Part shown: positions 23,463-31,776 of the stretch, piece by piece | Layout of the letters: each line of letters begins with the position of its first letter | How positions within the stretch are numbered: the first letter of the stretch is position 1 | NCBI RefSeq assembly: GCF_009863985.1 | Contig: NZ_WEZT01000001.1 | Span: 1 to 47,147, forward strand | DNA: 47,147 nt | Source of the DNA: Furfurilactobacillus milii | GTDB lineage: Bacteria; Bacillota; Bacilli; Lactobacillales; Lactobacillaceae | Reading direction: 5' to 3' | Notes under the pieces: model-generated | Databases searched by the model: none | Told to the model about the DNA's origin: nothing | What the model saw: the letters and a program-made list of their open reading frames with translations, nothing else | Program-made: the position numbers and the translations under genes

Positions 23463-25589
23463 CTATTCGGTAACGCTGTCTTTGTCCAAATCCTTGATCT
23501 TGATTTCACCGTCAACCAAGTCCGCTTCCAGATGTTTGGCATCCAAGTGATCCAAGTAGAAGTCAGTGACGCGGTCACGAATTTGTTGTTCGATAACCCG
23601 ACGTAATGGACGTGCGCCCATCGCTTCATCGTAACCCTGATCGATCAACCAAGCTTTGGCGTCATCCGTTACCTTCAAGGTAATTTGTTTCTTAGCCAAT
23701 GTCGCATTAACGTCATCGATCATCAAATCCACAATTTGACCTAAGTCATCTTTAGTTAAATGACTGAATTCAACGATTCCGTTGAACCGGTTCAAAAATT
23801 CTGGACGGAAGTATGGTGCCAACTTGTCCATCAAGCTCTTGTTCTGATTCTCATCGGTACTCAAGCTTTCGTTACCAAAGCCGGCGTTAGACGTCGCAAT
23901 GATAATCGTGTTCTTGAAGTCGACCACATTCCCTTGACCATCCGTCAAACGCCCATCATCCATGACTTGAAGTAATAAAGTCAACACTTGTGGGTTGGCC
24001 TTTTCAATTTCATCAAGTAACACGATGGAGTATGGGTTACGACGAACCTTTTCCGTCAACGTGTTGGCGTTGTCTTCGTAGCCAACATACCCGGCAGTCG
24101 TCCCAATTAGTTTGGAAACAGCGGTCGTATCCGTATATTCACTCATGTCCAAACGGATAATCGCATTCTTGTTGCCAAACATATCGAAGGCGAGTTGTTT
24201 AGCCAATTCCGTCTTCCCGACACCGGTTGGACCGACAAACAGGAAGCTACCAATTGGTCGGTTCCCTTCATCAAAACCGGCACGGTTACGACGGATTGCC
24301 CGAGCAACCATGTCAACTGCTTCATCCTGACCAATAACCTTACCCTTAAGGCGTTTGTTAATGGTCTTCAACCGTTCAATATCACTGGCGCCCATTTGTG
24401 AAACTGGAATCCCAGTCAACCGTTCAACAGCAGCGGCGACATCATTGACAGTTGCAACTGGGCGTTCTTCGTGACCGCCGTCTTTCAACTGTTTGGTTAA
24501 CGCATCAACTTTGGCTTTCGCTTTACCAGCGGCTTCAAAATCTTCCTTATCAGCGGCAGCCTGTTTGTCTTGTTCAGCCTGCTTCAACTGTGCTTCCAAA
24601 CTAACTTTGTCAGTAACTGGATGTTGTGCAGCCAAGTGTGCGGCTGTCATGTCCAGCAAGTCAATCGCCTTGTCAGGCAATGAGCGTTGTGGAATGTACT
24701 GAACCGCGTAATCAACAGCGGCCTTCAAAACATCATCCGGCAAGTCAACGTTATGGTGATCCTGATACAACTTGCGAATTCCTTTCAGAATCGCCACGGT
24801 ATCTTCAGCGCTAGGTGCATTAACCGTAACATCGTTGAAACGGCGAGCAAGTGCTGCGTTCTTCATGATGGTATTTCTGTATTCGTCCTGCGTTGTTGCA
24901 CCAATGACTGTTAATTCGCCACGGCTCAGTGCTGGCTTGATGATGTCGGCCATACCTTTGCCACCATCTTCGCCACCAGTTGAGCCAGTGCCTAAAATCT
25001 GGTGAATTTCGTCGAAGAATAAGATGACATTGCCAGTTTTTTTAACCTCTTTGATCAGATTTTGAATATTTTCTTCGAAGCTACCACGATATTGTGTACC
25101 CGCCTCTAATGAAGACAAATCAATTGACCAAATCTGCTTGTCCTTGATGGCTGCTGGCACATCGCCATTCACAATGGCTTGTGCCAGTCCTTCAACAACA
25201 GCCGTTTTACCAACCCCAGCATCTCCGACAAGAATTGGATTGTTCTTAGTACGACGGCTTAAAATTTCGGCCGTTTCCTGAATTTCCTTATTCCGTCCGA
25301 TGACTGGATCTAGCTTGCCATCGCGAGCTTCCTGAGTTAAATTACGACCCAGTTTTTCCAGAATACCTTGCTTCTTTCCGTTTTGAACCGCCTGTTTGCC
25401 ACGCCCTTGTTCAGACGCTGCTAAATGACCATTCTTTCGGTATTCCGCAAATTCTTCTGGTGTCATCTCGCGACCATTGACTAGATAACGTGATTCTGAG
25501 TTAATGCCGTTCATGTTACCCATTAATTGATTAAAAATATCGTCCATGTTGTTGCCAAATGGATCGTTAGAAAAGTTTTGTTGTGCCAT
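23463..25589 (-). CDS. clpL: ATP-dependent chaperone ClpL (HSP100 family)
   Basis: 708 residues, the usual ClpL size. The short N-terminal region ([21 protein letters not shown]) replaces the ClpC N-domain. The first AAA+ module has Walker A GDAGVGKT at residues 122-129 and DEIHQILG. A short coiled middle follows ([20 protein letters not shown]), then a second AAA+ module with GPTGVGKT and [13 protein letters not shown] see no ClpP-binding tripeptide loop, in keeping with ClpL as a free disaggregase for heat and stress survival. ATG 25589 has GAGGAGG upstream. It is preceded by a small HTH gene in the same direction, a probable regulator. No obvious CtsR heptad repeat or CIRCE element was seen. 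Confidence 0.92.
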   Translation of the reverse strand: MAQQNFSNDPFGNNMDDIFNQLMGNMNGINSESRYLVNGREMTPEEFAEYRKNGHLAASEQGRGKQAVQNGKKQGILEKLGRNLTQEARDGKLDPVIGRNKEIQETAEILSRRTKNNPILVGDAGVGKTAVVEGLAQAIVNGDVPAAIKDKQIWSIDLSSLEAGTQYRGSFEENIQNLIKEVKKTGNVILFFDEIHQILGTGSTGGEDGGKGMADIIKPALSRGELTVIGATTQDEYRNTIMKNAALARRFNDVTVNAPSAEDTVAILKGIRKLYQDHHNVDLPDDVLKAAVDYAVQYIPQRSLPDKAIDLLDMTAAHLAAQHPVTDKVSLEAQLKQAEQDKQAAADKEDFEAAGKAKAKVDALTKQLKDGGHEERPVATVNDVAAAVERLTGIPVSQMGASDIERLKTINKRLKGKVIGQDEAVDMVARAIRRNRAGFDEGNRPIGSFLFVGPTGVGKTELAKQLAFDMFGNKNAIIRLDMSEYTDTTAVSKLIGTTAGYVGYEDNANTLTEKVRRNPYSIVLLDEIEKANPQVLTLLLQVMDDGRLTDGQGNVVDFKNTIIIATSNAGFGNESLSTDENQNKSLMDKLAPYFRPEFLNRFNGIVEFSHLTKDDLGQIVDLMIDDVNATLAKKQITLKVTDDAKAWLIDQGYDEAMGARPLRRVIEQQIRDRVTDFYLDHLDAKHLEADLVDGEIKIKDLDKDSVTE

Positions 25590-25639
25590 ATTTAATTTCC
25601 TCCTCTGTACCAATGTTTCAGTTCAAAGCTCTTTAAAGG

Positions 25640-25861
25640 CTAGTTCATATAATGCGACTCCAGATCCCTTAGGATTTCCCACATTTGAACGTGCTGTGCA
25701 CGCGCTAATGCGTCAAGATCTCTTATGTTCAGCGGGGTCGCATCAGTTTGCCGTTTATTAAACGACTTGTGTAAGGTGGTATACCCATAGCCACTGCGCT
25801 TAGCCACCTCATAGATGGTCAAGTCATGCTCGACCAAATACGTCTTCACATCAATTTTCAT
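25640..25861 (-). CDS. Small HTH DNA-binding protein upstream of clpL
   Basis: 73 residues, almost all a Cro/C1-type helix-turn-helix: DLTIYEVAKRSGYGYTTLHKSF, then LDALARAQHVQMWEIL. The gene starts 51 nt before clpL and shares its direction, so cotranscription is likely. GGGAGG lies 14 nt before the ATG, a long spacing that may lower translation. Three 17-bp iterons lie over and upstream of the promoter, the expected form of an operator for a small dimeric or cooperative repressor. I infer that it controls itself and clpL. Confidence 0.7.
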   Translation of the reverse strand: MKIDVKTYLVEHDLTIYEVAKRSGYGYTTLHKSFNKRQTDATPLNIRDLDALARAQHVQMWEILRDLESHYMN

Positions 25862-25891
25862 GACATTCTCGGTAACCTCCCTTCGATAAAT

Positions 25892-25962
25892 ACTATATCA
25901 CATCTGTGAATGTAGCACAAGTGTAAATGTACCACAAGTGTAAATGTACCACAAATGTGAAT
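25892..25962 (-). promoter_or_regulatory. Promoter with 17-bp iterons for the HTH-clpL unit
   Basis: GTGTAAATGTACCACAA occurs twice in tandem (25921-25937, 25938-25954), with a 3-mismatch copy at 25904-25920 and a partial copy from 25955. On the minus strand, TTGTGC (25915-25920), a 17-bp spacer and TATAGT (25892-25897, extended by TGA) form a promoter, so the first iteron covers the -35 box and spacer and the others extend upstream. Confidence 0.7.
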
Positions 25963-26055
25963 TATTTTAAGCATAAAAATTGAGCTATTCATCATTTCTT
26001 GATACCTTTAAATCAACGCAAAACCTTATTGTTTTCATAAGAAAGGAGCATGCTT

Positions 26056-26313
26056 ATGTTTGGATGGTTATGGTCACTTATTGTTGGTGGATTAATCGGT
26101 GTTGTTGCTGGGATGATCACAAATCGTGACTTGCCAGCGGGCATCATCGGTAACATTATTGCCGGTCTGGTCGGAGCGTGGCTGGGTCAAATGATCTTCG
26201 GTCACTGGGGACCAATGCTTGCCGGCATGGCAGTCTTCCCGTCCATTATTGGAGCGGTAATTCTGGTATTGATTGTTTCAGCAATCTTCGGCATGCGCAA
26301 ACGTAAAGAATGA
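26056..26313 (+). CDS. GlsB/YeaQ/YmgE-family stress-response membrane protein
   Basis: 85 residues, three membrane helices with many glycines (SLIVGGLIGVVAGMITNRDLP, GIIGNIIAGLVGAWLGQMIFG, AVILVLIVSAIFGM) and a basic tail RKRKE. This is the transglycosylase-associated/GlsB family, often induced by envelope stress; its action is unknown. ATG 26056 is chosen at 7 nt from AAAGGAG; the ATG at 26050 is too close. Its own terminator follows. Confidence 0.88.
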   Translation: MFGWLWSLIVGGLIGVVAGMITNRDLPAGIIGNIIAGLVGAWLGQMIFGHWGPMLAGMAVFPSIIGAVILVLIVSAIFGMRKRKE

Positions 26314-26319
26314 TGTTTC

Positions 26320-26358
26320 ATAGAAAAAGCCATCCTCTTTTGGGATGGCTTTTTCTAT
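26320..26358. terminator. Intrinsic terminator
   Basis: A 16-bp stem ATAGAAAAAGCCATCC with its complement (26343-26358) and an internal T run lies directly after the GlsB-like gene. Confidence 0.85.
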
Positions 26359-26436
26359 GAGTTGCCTTTCGGGAAATGAAAGTATATTTCCGTATTTGAC
26401 TAATTCTTGATTTTGGAAGGATACTTCCATCTTCTC

Positions 26437-26452
26437 CGTTTCACGTGAAACG
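26437..26452. promoter_or_regulatory. parS-like ParB/Spo0J binding site
   Basis: CGTTTCACGTGAAACG is a perfect 16-bp palindrome. Its central 14 bp equal the parS core GTTTCACGTGAAAC; only the outermost T/A pair is replaced by C/G. It lies in an intergenic region and is not tied to any nearby gene. Confidence 0.65.
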
Positions 26453-26569
26453 TTCATCATGTTCCTCGAAACTGCAAAATCCCGATTCTCGCATTATTTA
26501 TGAAATTGACGCACAATAACCACAAGTAATGATGTAACACTATCAAGCAATTAGAAAGGAGCGCATTTA

Positions 26570-27046
26570 ATGGCATCAATCTATGATTTTTCGGAAACTG
26601 AAATGAGCGGACAAACCATCCCATTAGACAACTATCGCGGTAAAGTTCTCTTGATTGTAAACACCGCTAGCAAATGCGGTTTTGCACCACAACTTGAAGG
26701 ATTGGAAAACCTGTACAAAAAGTATCATGACCAGGGCTTCGATGTTCTTGGCCTACCATCAAATCAATTCCACCAGGAGCTATCGACAGATGAAGAGACG
26801 GATGACTTCTGCCAAGTTCACTACGGTGTAACCTTTCCGATGACAAAACGTGTTGCTGTGAATGGTGACGATGAAGATCCGTTATTCACCTACTTAAAGG
26901 ATGCTGCTGGTCATGGTCGAATAAAATGGAACTTTACCAAATTTTTAGTAGGTCGTGACGGCCAGGTTATCAAACGCTATGCACCACAGACAAAACCTGA
27001 GAAGTTTGAAGCGGACATTGTGGACGCATTGAGCCAAGCTGAATAA
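26570..27046 (+). CDS. Glutathione peroxidase family thiol peroxidase
   Basis: 158 residues, cytosolic. The catalytic Cys is in NTASKCGFAPQ (Cys37; no selenocysteine), Gln in LGLPSNQF and Trp-Asn in IKWNFTKFLVG. Such bacterial enzymes reduce peroxides with thioredoxin or glutathione. GAAAGGAG precedes the ATG and a terminator follows, so the gene is monocistronic. In a window with pyruvate oxidase, which makes H2O2, it fits peroxide defence. Confidence 0.92.
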   Translation: MASIYDFSETEMSGQTIPLDNYRGKVLLIVNTASKCGFAPQLEGLENLYKKYHDQGFDVLGLPSNQFHQELSTDEETDDFCQVHYGVTFPMTKRVAVNGDDEDPLFTYLKDAAGHGRIKWNFTKFLVGRDGQVIKRYAPQTKPEKFEADIVDALSQAE

Positions 27047-27056
27047 TTATCTATGT

Positions 27057-27088
27057 AAATCACGAGTCCCGTTGGCTCGTGATTTTTT
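27057..27088 (+). terminator. Intrinsic terminator of the glutathione peroxidase gene
   Basis: AAATCACGAG pairs with CTCGTGATTT, followed by T6. It begins 11 nt after the stop. Confidence 0.85.
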
Positions 27089-27114
27089 GTATTCGCATGT
27101 GAACAACACGTTAC

Positions 27115-27585
27115 CTACGCATTAGCTAATTGTTGGTGCAAATCGATCAGTTCAAGAATGTCCGCTGCCACGTCACTCCCTTTGTTACCAGCCTTACCAC
27201 CAGCACGTTGTTGCGCCTGTTCTAAGGTATCCGTTGTTAATACACCAAATACAACTGGCGCATCACTGTTCAAAGCCAATTGACCAACGCCCTTGGCCAC
27301 TTCATTACAAACATAATCATAATGGCTAGTTTCGCCACGAATCACCGCACCAAGTGTAACTACCCCTGCGTAGCGATTTGTTGCTAGTAATTGCCTGACC
27401 ATCCCTGAAATTTCAAACGCACCTGGTACCCAGACAACATCAATGTCATCGTCGTTTACCTCGTGCCGATGTAGCATATCTTGTGCGCCACCCAGCAGCT
27501 TTCCTGTTACCGCCTCGTTAAAACGGCTTACGACAATCGCAATTTTACCCGGATGTGCTAAGTACTCCCCTGCAAAAACTGTCAT
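27115..27585 (-). CDS. ribH: 6,7-dimethyl-8-ribityllumazine synthase
   Basis: 156 residues, usual length. It joins the ribityl pyrimidine and dihydroxybutanone phosphate to make lumazine. Motifs: IVVSRFNEAVTGKL, WVPGAFEI, LGAVIRGETSHYDYVC and GVLTTDTLEQAQQRAG with the family's substrate-binding residues. ATG 27585 is chosen because GGAGG is 8 nt upstream; the ATG at 27600 would place that site inside the gene. It is the last gene of the riboflavin operon, 45 nt after ribBA. Confidence 0.95.
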   Translation of the reverse strand: MTVFAGEYLAHPGKIAIVVSRFNEAVTGKLLGGAQDMLHRHEVNDDDIDVVWVPGAFEISGMVRQLLATNRYAGVVTLGAVIRGETSHYDYVCNEVAKGVGQLALNSDAPVVFGVLTTDTLEQAQQRAGGKAGNKGSDVAADILELIDLHQQLANA

Positions 27586-27630
27586 TTTCTTATCCTCCAT
27601 TATTAATCGTTTTTTGAATTTACATATCGT

Positions 27631-28839
27631 TTAATCAACGTGTAGGGCATGATGAAATTTAAACTGCTTTGTTCTTAAATAATCATGATCCTCGACGTAC
27701 ACAGGCACCTCAAGTGGCACACGTTCAACCACTTCGATGCCATATTTTTGTAGACCAGCAATTTTATCCGGATTATTGGTCATCAAACGAATTCTGTCGA
27801 CACCCTGATCATGTAACATTGCTGCAGCAATCCCATAGTCGCGCTCATCCGGTTCAAAACCGAGATGTTCGTTTGCCTCCACGGTATCGAGCCCCTGTTC
27901 TTGTAACTGATAGGCACGCAGTTTGTTTTTCAGTCCAATTCCGCGACCTTCTTGGCGTAAATACAACAAGTAACCACCTTCTGCACCGATTTTTGTCATC
28001 GCTGTAGTAAGTTGTTGGCCGCAGTCACAACGTTTGGACCCCAACACATCCCCTGTAAAACACTCCGAGTGCAAACGTACTAACGGAATATCAGTCGCAC
28101 TTGCCGTCGTTGAATGAAGGAGCAATTGCAGCCGTTGATCCGTTGCACTTTCATAATCGGTTAACGTAAACTCGCCATACTGTGTGGGTAGCTTAACTCG
28201 TACGTCACCCGTGACTGCGCCGTCGTTAATCAAGTAACGATATCGGGCTAAGTCATCGATTGTGATCAACGGAATTCCTAACTCTTTCGCTAACTGTTTT
28301 AGTTCTGGCAAACGTCGCATGTGACCATCAGTGGTTAATGTTTCACAAATATACGCGGTCGCTGGCTCCTCGCCTGCTAGACGGGCTAAGTCAACTGCTG
28401 CCTCTGTATGTCCACGCCGGACAAGCACACCACCGTCACGGGCAATCAACGGGAAAATGTGTCCTGGTCGTTCAAAGTCAGCTTCAGTCGCGTCAGCCTG
28501 ACCCAAACGGCGGATTGTCGTTGCGCGTTCATATGCTGAAATACCCGTGCTCGTGTGACGTTCATCCACGCTAACTGTGAACGCAGTATGAAAATGTTCT
28601 GTGTTTGCCGTTGTCATCAAAGACAGGTTTAACTGCGCTGCTTTTGCAGCTGTCATAGGCACGCAAATCAAACCGCGACCATCCTTCGTCATTGTGTTAA
28701 CTGAATCCGGCGTTGCTAATGAGGCCAGTCCAATCAAGTCCCCTTCGGCTTCTCGGTTGGTATCATCGGCCACTAGAATCAGTTTGCCATGCTTCAAAGC
28801 TGTTAAAGCTGTTGTTATTTTTTCAGTAAGTGTTGCCAT
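27631..28839 (-). CDS. ribBA: Bifunctional dihydroxybutanone phosphate synthase / GTP cyclohydrolase II
   Basis: 402 residues. The N-terminal half is DHBP synthase (VADDTNREAEGDLIGLAS, RRGHTEAAVDLARL); the C-terminal half is GTP cyclohydrolase II with zinc cysteines (SECFTGDVLGSKRCDCG) and active site RQEGRGIGL. It supplies both precursors of riboflavin. GGGAGA precedes the ATG, which lies inside the end of ribE (17-bp overlap), so the two are translationally coupled. Confidence 0.96.
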   Translation of the reverse strand: MATLTEKITTALTALKHGKLILVADDTNREAEGDLIGLASLATPDSVNTMTKDGRGLICVPMTAAKAAQLNLSLMTTANTEHFHTAFTVSVDERHTSTGISAYERATTIRRLGQADATEADFERPGHIFPLIARDGGVLVRRGHTEAAVDLARLAGEEPATAYICETLTTDGHMRRLPELKQLAKELGIPLITIDDLARYRYLINDGAVTGDVRVKLPTQYGEFTLTDYESATDQRLQLLLHSTTASATDIPLVRLHSECFTGDVLGSKRCDCGQQLTTAMTKIGAEGGYLLYLRQEGRGIGLKNKLRAYQLQEQGLDTVEANEHLGFEPDERDYGIAAAMLHDQGVDRIRLMTNNPDKIAGLQKYGIEVVERVPLEVPVYVEDHDYLRTKQFKFHHALHVD

Positions 28840-29434
28840 GTGTTTTATCTCCCTTCATGTTCTGTAAGTAGCGATAAATGACGTCGATTTCTATGTTCAC
28901 TTCAGCGCCCGCTCTTTTAGTCGCAAGGGTAGTCGCAGACTGTGTTTGTGGGATAAGACTGACAGTGAACCAGTTAGTCCTCGCCTGAACGACCGTCAGA
29001 CTGGTGCCATCAACGGCAATTGCCCCTTTGGTCACCACTTGATTGGTTAACGCTTGTGGCAATCGAATCTGAACAAACCGTGCGTTTTCATCCTGCCATT
29101 CTCGAATAATGCGGCCGACGCCATCCACGTGTCCCTGCACGATATGACCGTCAAACCGACCTTCTGCAGAAAGCGCTCGCTCAAGATTGACAGTCTGACC
29201 AATATTCATCGAGGACAGCGTCGTTCGTTTGAATGTTTCTGGCATTACATCAAGGGTTACGTTTGAGTTACTCACCGATGTCGCCGTCAGACAAACGCCG
29301 TTTACTGACAAACTGTCGCCTGGCTGTAAACCCGTTCTAATATTCGACGGTATCGTGATTTCTAGCATTAAGGTATGGCCCTGACGATGAATTTGTGCGA
29401 CCTCGCCAAGACCACCAATAATTCCAGTAAACAT
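28823..29434 (-). CDS. ribE: Riboflavin synthase, alpha chain
   Basis: 203 residues, two lumazine-binding repeats. MFTGIIGGLGEV at the start and VNGVCLTATSVSNSNVTLDVMPET in the first repeat are typical, repeated as IAVDGTSLTVVQARTNWFTVSLIPQT in the second. It converts two lumazines to riboflavin. ATG 29434 shares one base with the ribD stop (TGATG), with GGGGGC upstream. Coupled between ribD and ribBA. Confidence 0.95.
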   Translation of the reverse strand: MFTGIIGGLGEVAQIHRQGHTLMLEITIPSNIRTGLQPGDSLSVNGVCLTATSVSNSNVTLDVMPETFKRTTLSSMNIGQTVNLERALSAEGRFDGHIVQGHVDGVGRIIREWQDENARFVQIRLPQALTNQVVTKGAIAVDGTSLTVVQARTNWFTVSLIPQTQSATTLATKRAGAEVNIEIDVIYRYLQNMKGDKTHGNTY

Positions 29435-30534
29435 CAGTCCAGCCCCCAATCTGCCGCCAGTGATGGCCGGATGAATGTCATTTTAGTGGCATTCCCGCAC
29501 TTTTCTATCGTCACTGGGGTAAATCTCGTTCGCATTGAATTTGCACTACTGGTGAAAGATGCCAGTGATTGGCCACCGAAAATCTCTGGAACCTGATAAA
29601 TAATAAGCTGATCGACCAATCCAGCACGAAGAAAAGCATCTTGAATATGAGTGCCACCTTCAACTAGCACGGATTGAATCCCTTTATCCGATAACGTTTG
29701 AATAACCTTGCCAATCGACCACTCTGGCGCTATAAAAGTTCGCCGTGTATCTTTGCCTTCAATGTCGTCTTCAATACCTTTTGTCGACTCTTTCCCTGTC
29801 ACAAAGTGCCATAGGGGCGTCTTATTCTTTTGCCACAAACGTGATTCATGAGATACCCGATTTCTGCGATCCAAAAGGACGCGAACAGGCGGGTAGGCTA
29901 CTTTTTCTTTGACCAGCAAACGTGGATCATCATCGATTGCCGTTTGACTGCCGATCAAAATTGCCTGCTGGCTCGCACGTAAGTGATCGACGTCAGCATT
30001 GGCTACCGTGTCGGTCAAATACGTCCGTTTGCCATCGTTCAATGACAATTTGCCATCCAAACTTTGAGCAACTTTGACGGTCACCAATGGTCGCTGATGC
30101 TCATAGTAAAAGTTGTAGGCACGATTCAATTGCCGAGCTGCCACTTCCATCAAGCCAATGTGAACTTGCACACCGTGATCACGCAAATAAGCAATGCCTT
30201 TACCGCCAACTAAGGGATTCGGATCTTGTTGCGCAACAAAGACTTCCTTAACGCCCCACTTCACCAATTGCTGTGCGCATGGCGGCGTTTTGCCATAATG
30301 ACTGCACGGTTCCAAAGTGACATACATCGTTGAACCAATCACATCTTCGGGGTGTGTTACATGTTGATACGCGTCAACTTCAGCATGAGCATGACCAAAG
30401 CCAACGTGATGTCCCACGGCCAGTACCCGATCGTTGTTCACAATCACGGCACCCACCAGTGGGTTGCGATACGTTAAACCAGTGCCCAAGCGTGCTGCAG
30501 CAATCGCTTGAGCCATATAGTCCGACTGCATCAT
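29434..30534 (-). CDS. ribD: Bifunctional riboflavin deaminase/reductase RibD
   Basis: 366 residues. The deaminase domain has HAE (GHAHAEVDA) and the zinc cysteines PCSHYGKTPPC. The reductase domain begins near residue 150 (VTVKVAQSLDGKLSLN) with VLVEGGTHIQDAFL. It performs the second and third steps of the pyrimidine branch. First gene of the operon, 280 nt downstream of the FMN riboswitch. GGGGGGTT precedes the paired ATGs. Confidence 0.95.
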   Translation of the reverse strand: MMQSDYMAQAIAAARLGTGLTYRNPLVGAVIVNNDRVLAVGHHVGFGHAHAEVDAYQHVTHPEDVIGSTMYVTLEPCSHYGKTPPCAQQLVKWGVKEVFVAQQDPNPLVGGKGIAYLRDHGVQVHIGLMEVAARQLNRAYNFYYEHQRPLVTVKVAQSLDGKLSLNDGKRTYLTDTVANADVDHLRASQQAILIGSQTAIDDDPRLLVKEKVAYPPVRVLLDRRNRVSHESRLWQKNKTPLWHFVTGKESTKGIEDDIEGKDTRRTFIAPEWSIGKVIQTLSDKGIQSVLVEGGTHIQDAFLRAGLVDQLIIYQVPEIFGGQSLASFTSSANSMRTRFTPVTIEKCGNATKMTFIRPSLAADWGLD

Positions 30535-30583
30535 CCAACCCCCCCGTTTCTAAATGTGTTGAAAATTACTCGGTTCTTCCCGA

Positions 30584-30643
30584 GCTTCGGCATCACTCTA
30601 CCTAAACGTGCACCTGTCGCCCAGGGCTTCGGCATCACTCTAC
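30584..30643 (-). repeat. 18-bp direct repeat in the ribD leader
   Basis: GCTTCGGCATCACTCTAC occurs at 30584-30601 and 30626-30643, 42 bp apart, between the riboswitch terminator and ribD. The second copy directly adjoins the terminator T run, so it would be the first sequence transcribed after readthrough. A small CTCGG/CCGAG hairpin (30569-30584) touches the other copy. The purpose is unknown. Confidence 0.6.
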
Positions 30644-30680
30644 AAAAAAACGCCCCGCGAATATAAAAATTCACGGGGCG
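30644..30680 (-). terminator. Riboswitch-controlled terminator (expression platform)
   Basis: On the minus strand CGCCCCGTGAAT pairs with ATTCGCGGGGCG (one G-U pair), followed by T7. It lies between the FMN aptamer and ribD, so FMN binding is expected to favour termination. Confidence 0.85.
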
Positions 30681-30814
30681 GTAAATTTGCCTAGGTAAAC
30701 AAACCCTGATGAAAGTAATTTCATCAACTTTTGTAACGATGATCATTTTGAGACTGCGCCAATTAAAAAAGCGTACTGCCTACTTAACCGGTCGGCCGCA
30801 AATGATCATCGCCA

Positions 30815-30957
30815 ATTTCTTCTCCCATCCAGACTGTACTGTCGGTTGCAGATTCACACTGCATCAACCGCTTGCGCGGGTCACGGACTTCAACAAGCTG
30901 TCAAACAACACCTTGTTGTCACCGTCGGTCGGGAATTTCACCCTGCCCCGAAGAAAT
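30815..30957 (-). ncRNA. FMN riboswitch (RFN element)
   Basis: On the minus strand P1 is ATTTCTT (30951-30957) with AAGAAAT (30815-30821). Inside lie the RFN consensus blocks CGGGGCAGGGTGAAATTCCC, GTGACCCGC, TGATGCAGTGTGAATCTGC and CCGACAGTACAGTCTGGATG split across strands as expected. It senses FMN and controls the whole ribD-ribE-ribBA-ribH operon through the terminator at 30644. Confidence 0.96.
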
Positions 30958-31023
30958 GATTTATTCAACTGGCATAAAGATATTAGTTTTCAAATTGTTT
31001 GTCAATGTGAAAATTATCCCAAG

Positions 31024-31665
31024 TCAATTTGTGATGATCGGGAAATTGCGCGCCGCTACTGGATCAGCAACACTAATTTGTTGGCGCAAAATAATTTGCC
31101 ATTGGGATTGTGGCAACGTCGACACATCGTTCAAATACAGCTCTCGGTGCCAATCATCGCCATGTTCAATAACAAACGGGCTATTGCCGATAAACATTTG
31201 TAATCTTTCGACTAATTCCGGTGTGGCTAGACCAGTTTGGCTCACCTGAGCTTCCAGGCCTTCTTTAAATCGCTCATAGGTTACATCACCAACGACGGGA
31301 ATTTTGCCACGTAGTTGATCAATTGCCGCTGTAACAGCTTCGTTTGGCATAAAGTTAGGTTGTTTCATTCTCATCTGAAAACGTTCGTGAGGTGCGTGCA
31401 AATCACCATACCAGTTAACCATCAGTGGGTAATGAATGAAATTGCGAAATGATGCAATCGTGATATCATGTTTCGGCGCCTCGGACAAGAACTCGCCTAA
31501 AGCAATCATGCTGGTCGCATCACGACGAAATTCGACGCTATCTTCATCCCCATTGCCATCGATACGCAGATAATTTCGTTCACCCAAATCAACAATACTG
31601 CCATCGGTCGTTGTCATTGCGTATTCGTCTGGCTCTACTTCTGCCCAATTAAACAAAAATGCCAT
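31024..31665 (-). CDS. GyrI-like small-molecule-binding domain protein
   Basis: 213 residues. The pattern YLRIDGNGDEDS, RMKQPNFMPNEAVTAAI and HRELYLNDVSTLPQSQWQIILR matches the GyrI-like family, in which the domain binds hydrophobic compounds or hydrolyses cyclopropanes in some members. No DNA-binding domain is attached. ATG 31665 is chosen with GTGGGG upstream. It follows pyruvate oxidase but the riboswitch lies just downstream, so it is a separate unit. Ligand unknown. Confidence 0.72.
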   Translation of the reverse strand: MAFLFNWAEVEPDEYAMTTTDGSIVDLGERNYLRIDGNGDEDSVEFRRDATSMIALGEFLSEAPKHDITIASFRNFIHYPLMVNWYGDLHAPHERFQMRMKQPNFMPNEAVTAAIDQLRGKIPVVGDVTYERFKEGLEAQVSQTGLATPELVERLQMFIGNSPFVIEHGDDWHRELYLNDVSTLPQSQWQIILRQQISVADPVAARNFPIITN

Positions 31666-31776
31666 GTCTATCATCCCCACTTTTTGTGGCGACTTTAGCA
31701 CATGGCATTTTGTATTCGCTGACATTCAATCTCATATTTATCGGTTAGCGAACAAACTCAATGATTAAATTGACAA

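Noticed and set aside
30531..30746. Minus-strand frame over the ribD leader
   Set aside because: It spans the riboswitch terminator and repeat; non-coding regulatory sequence explains it better.
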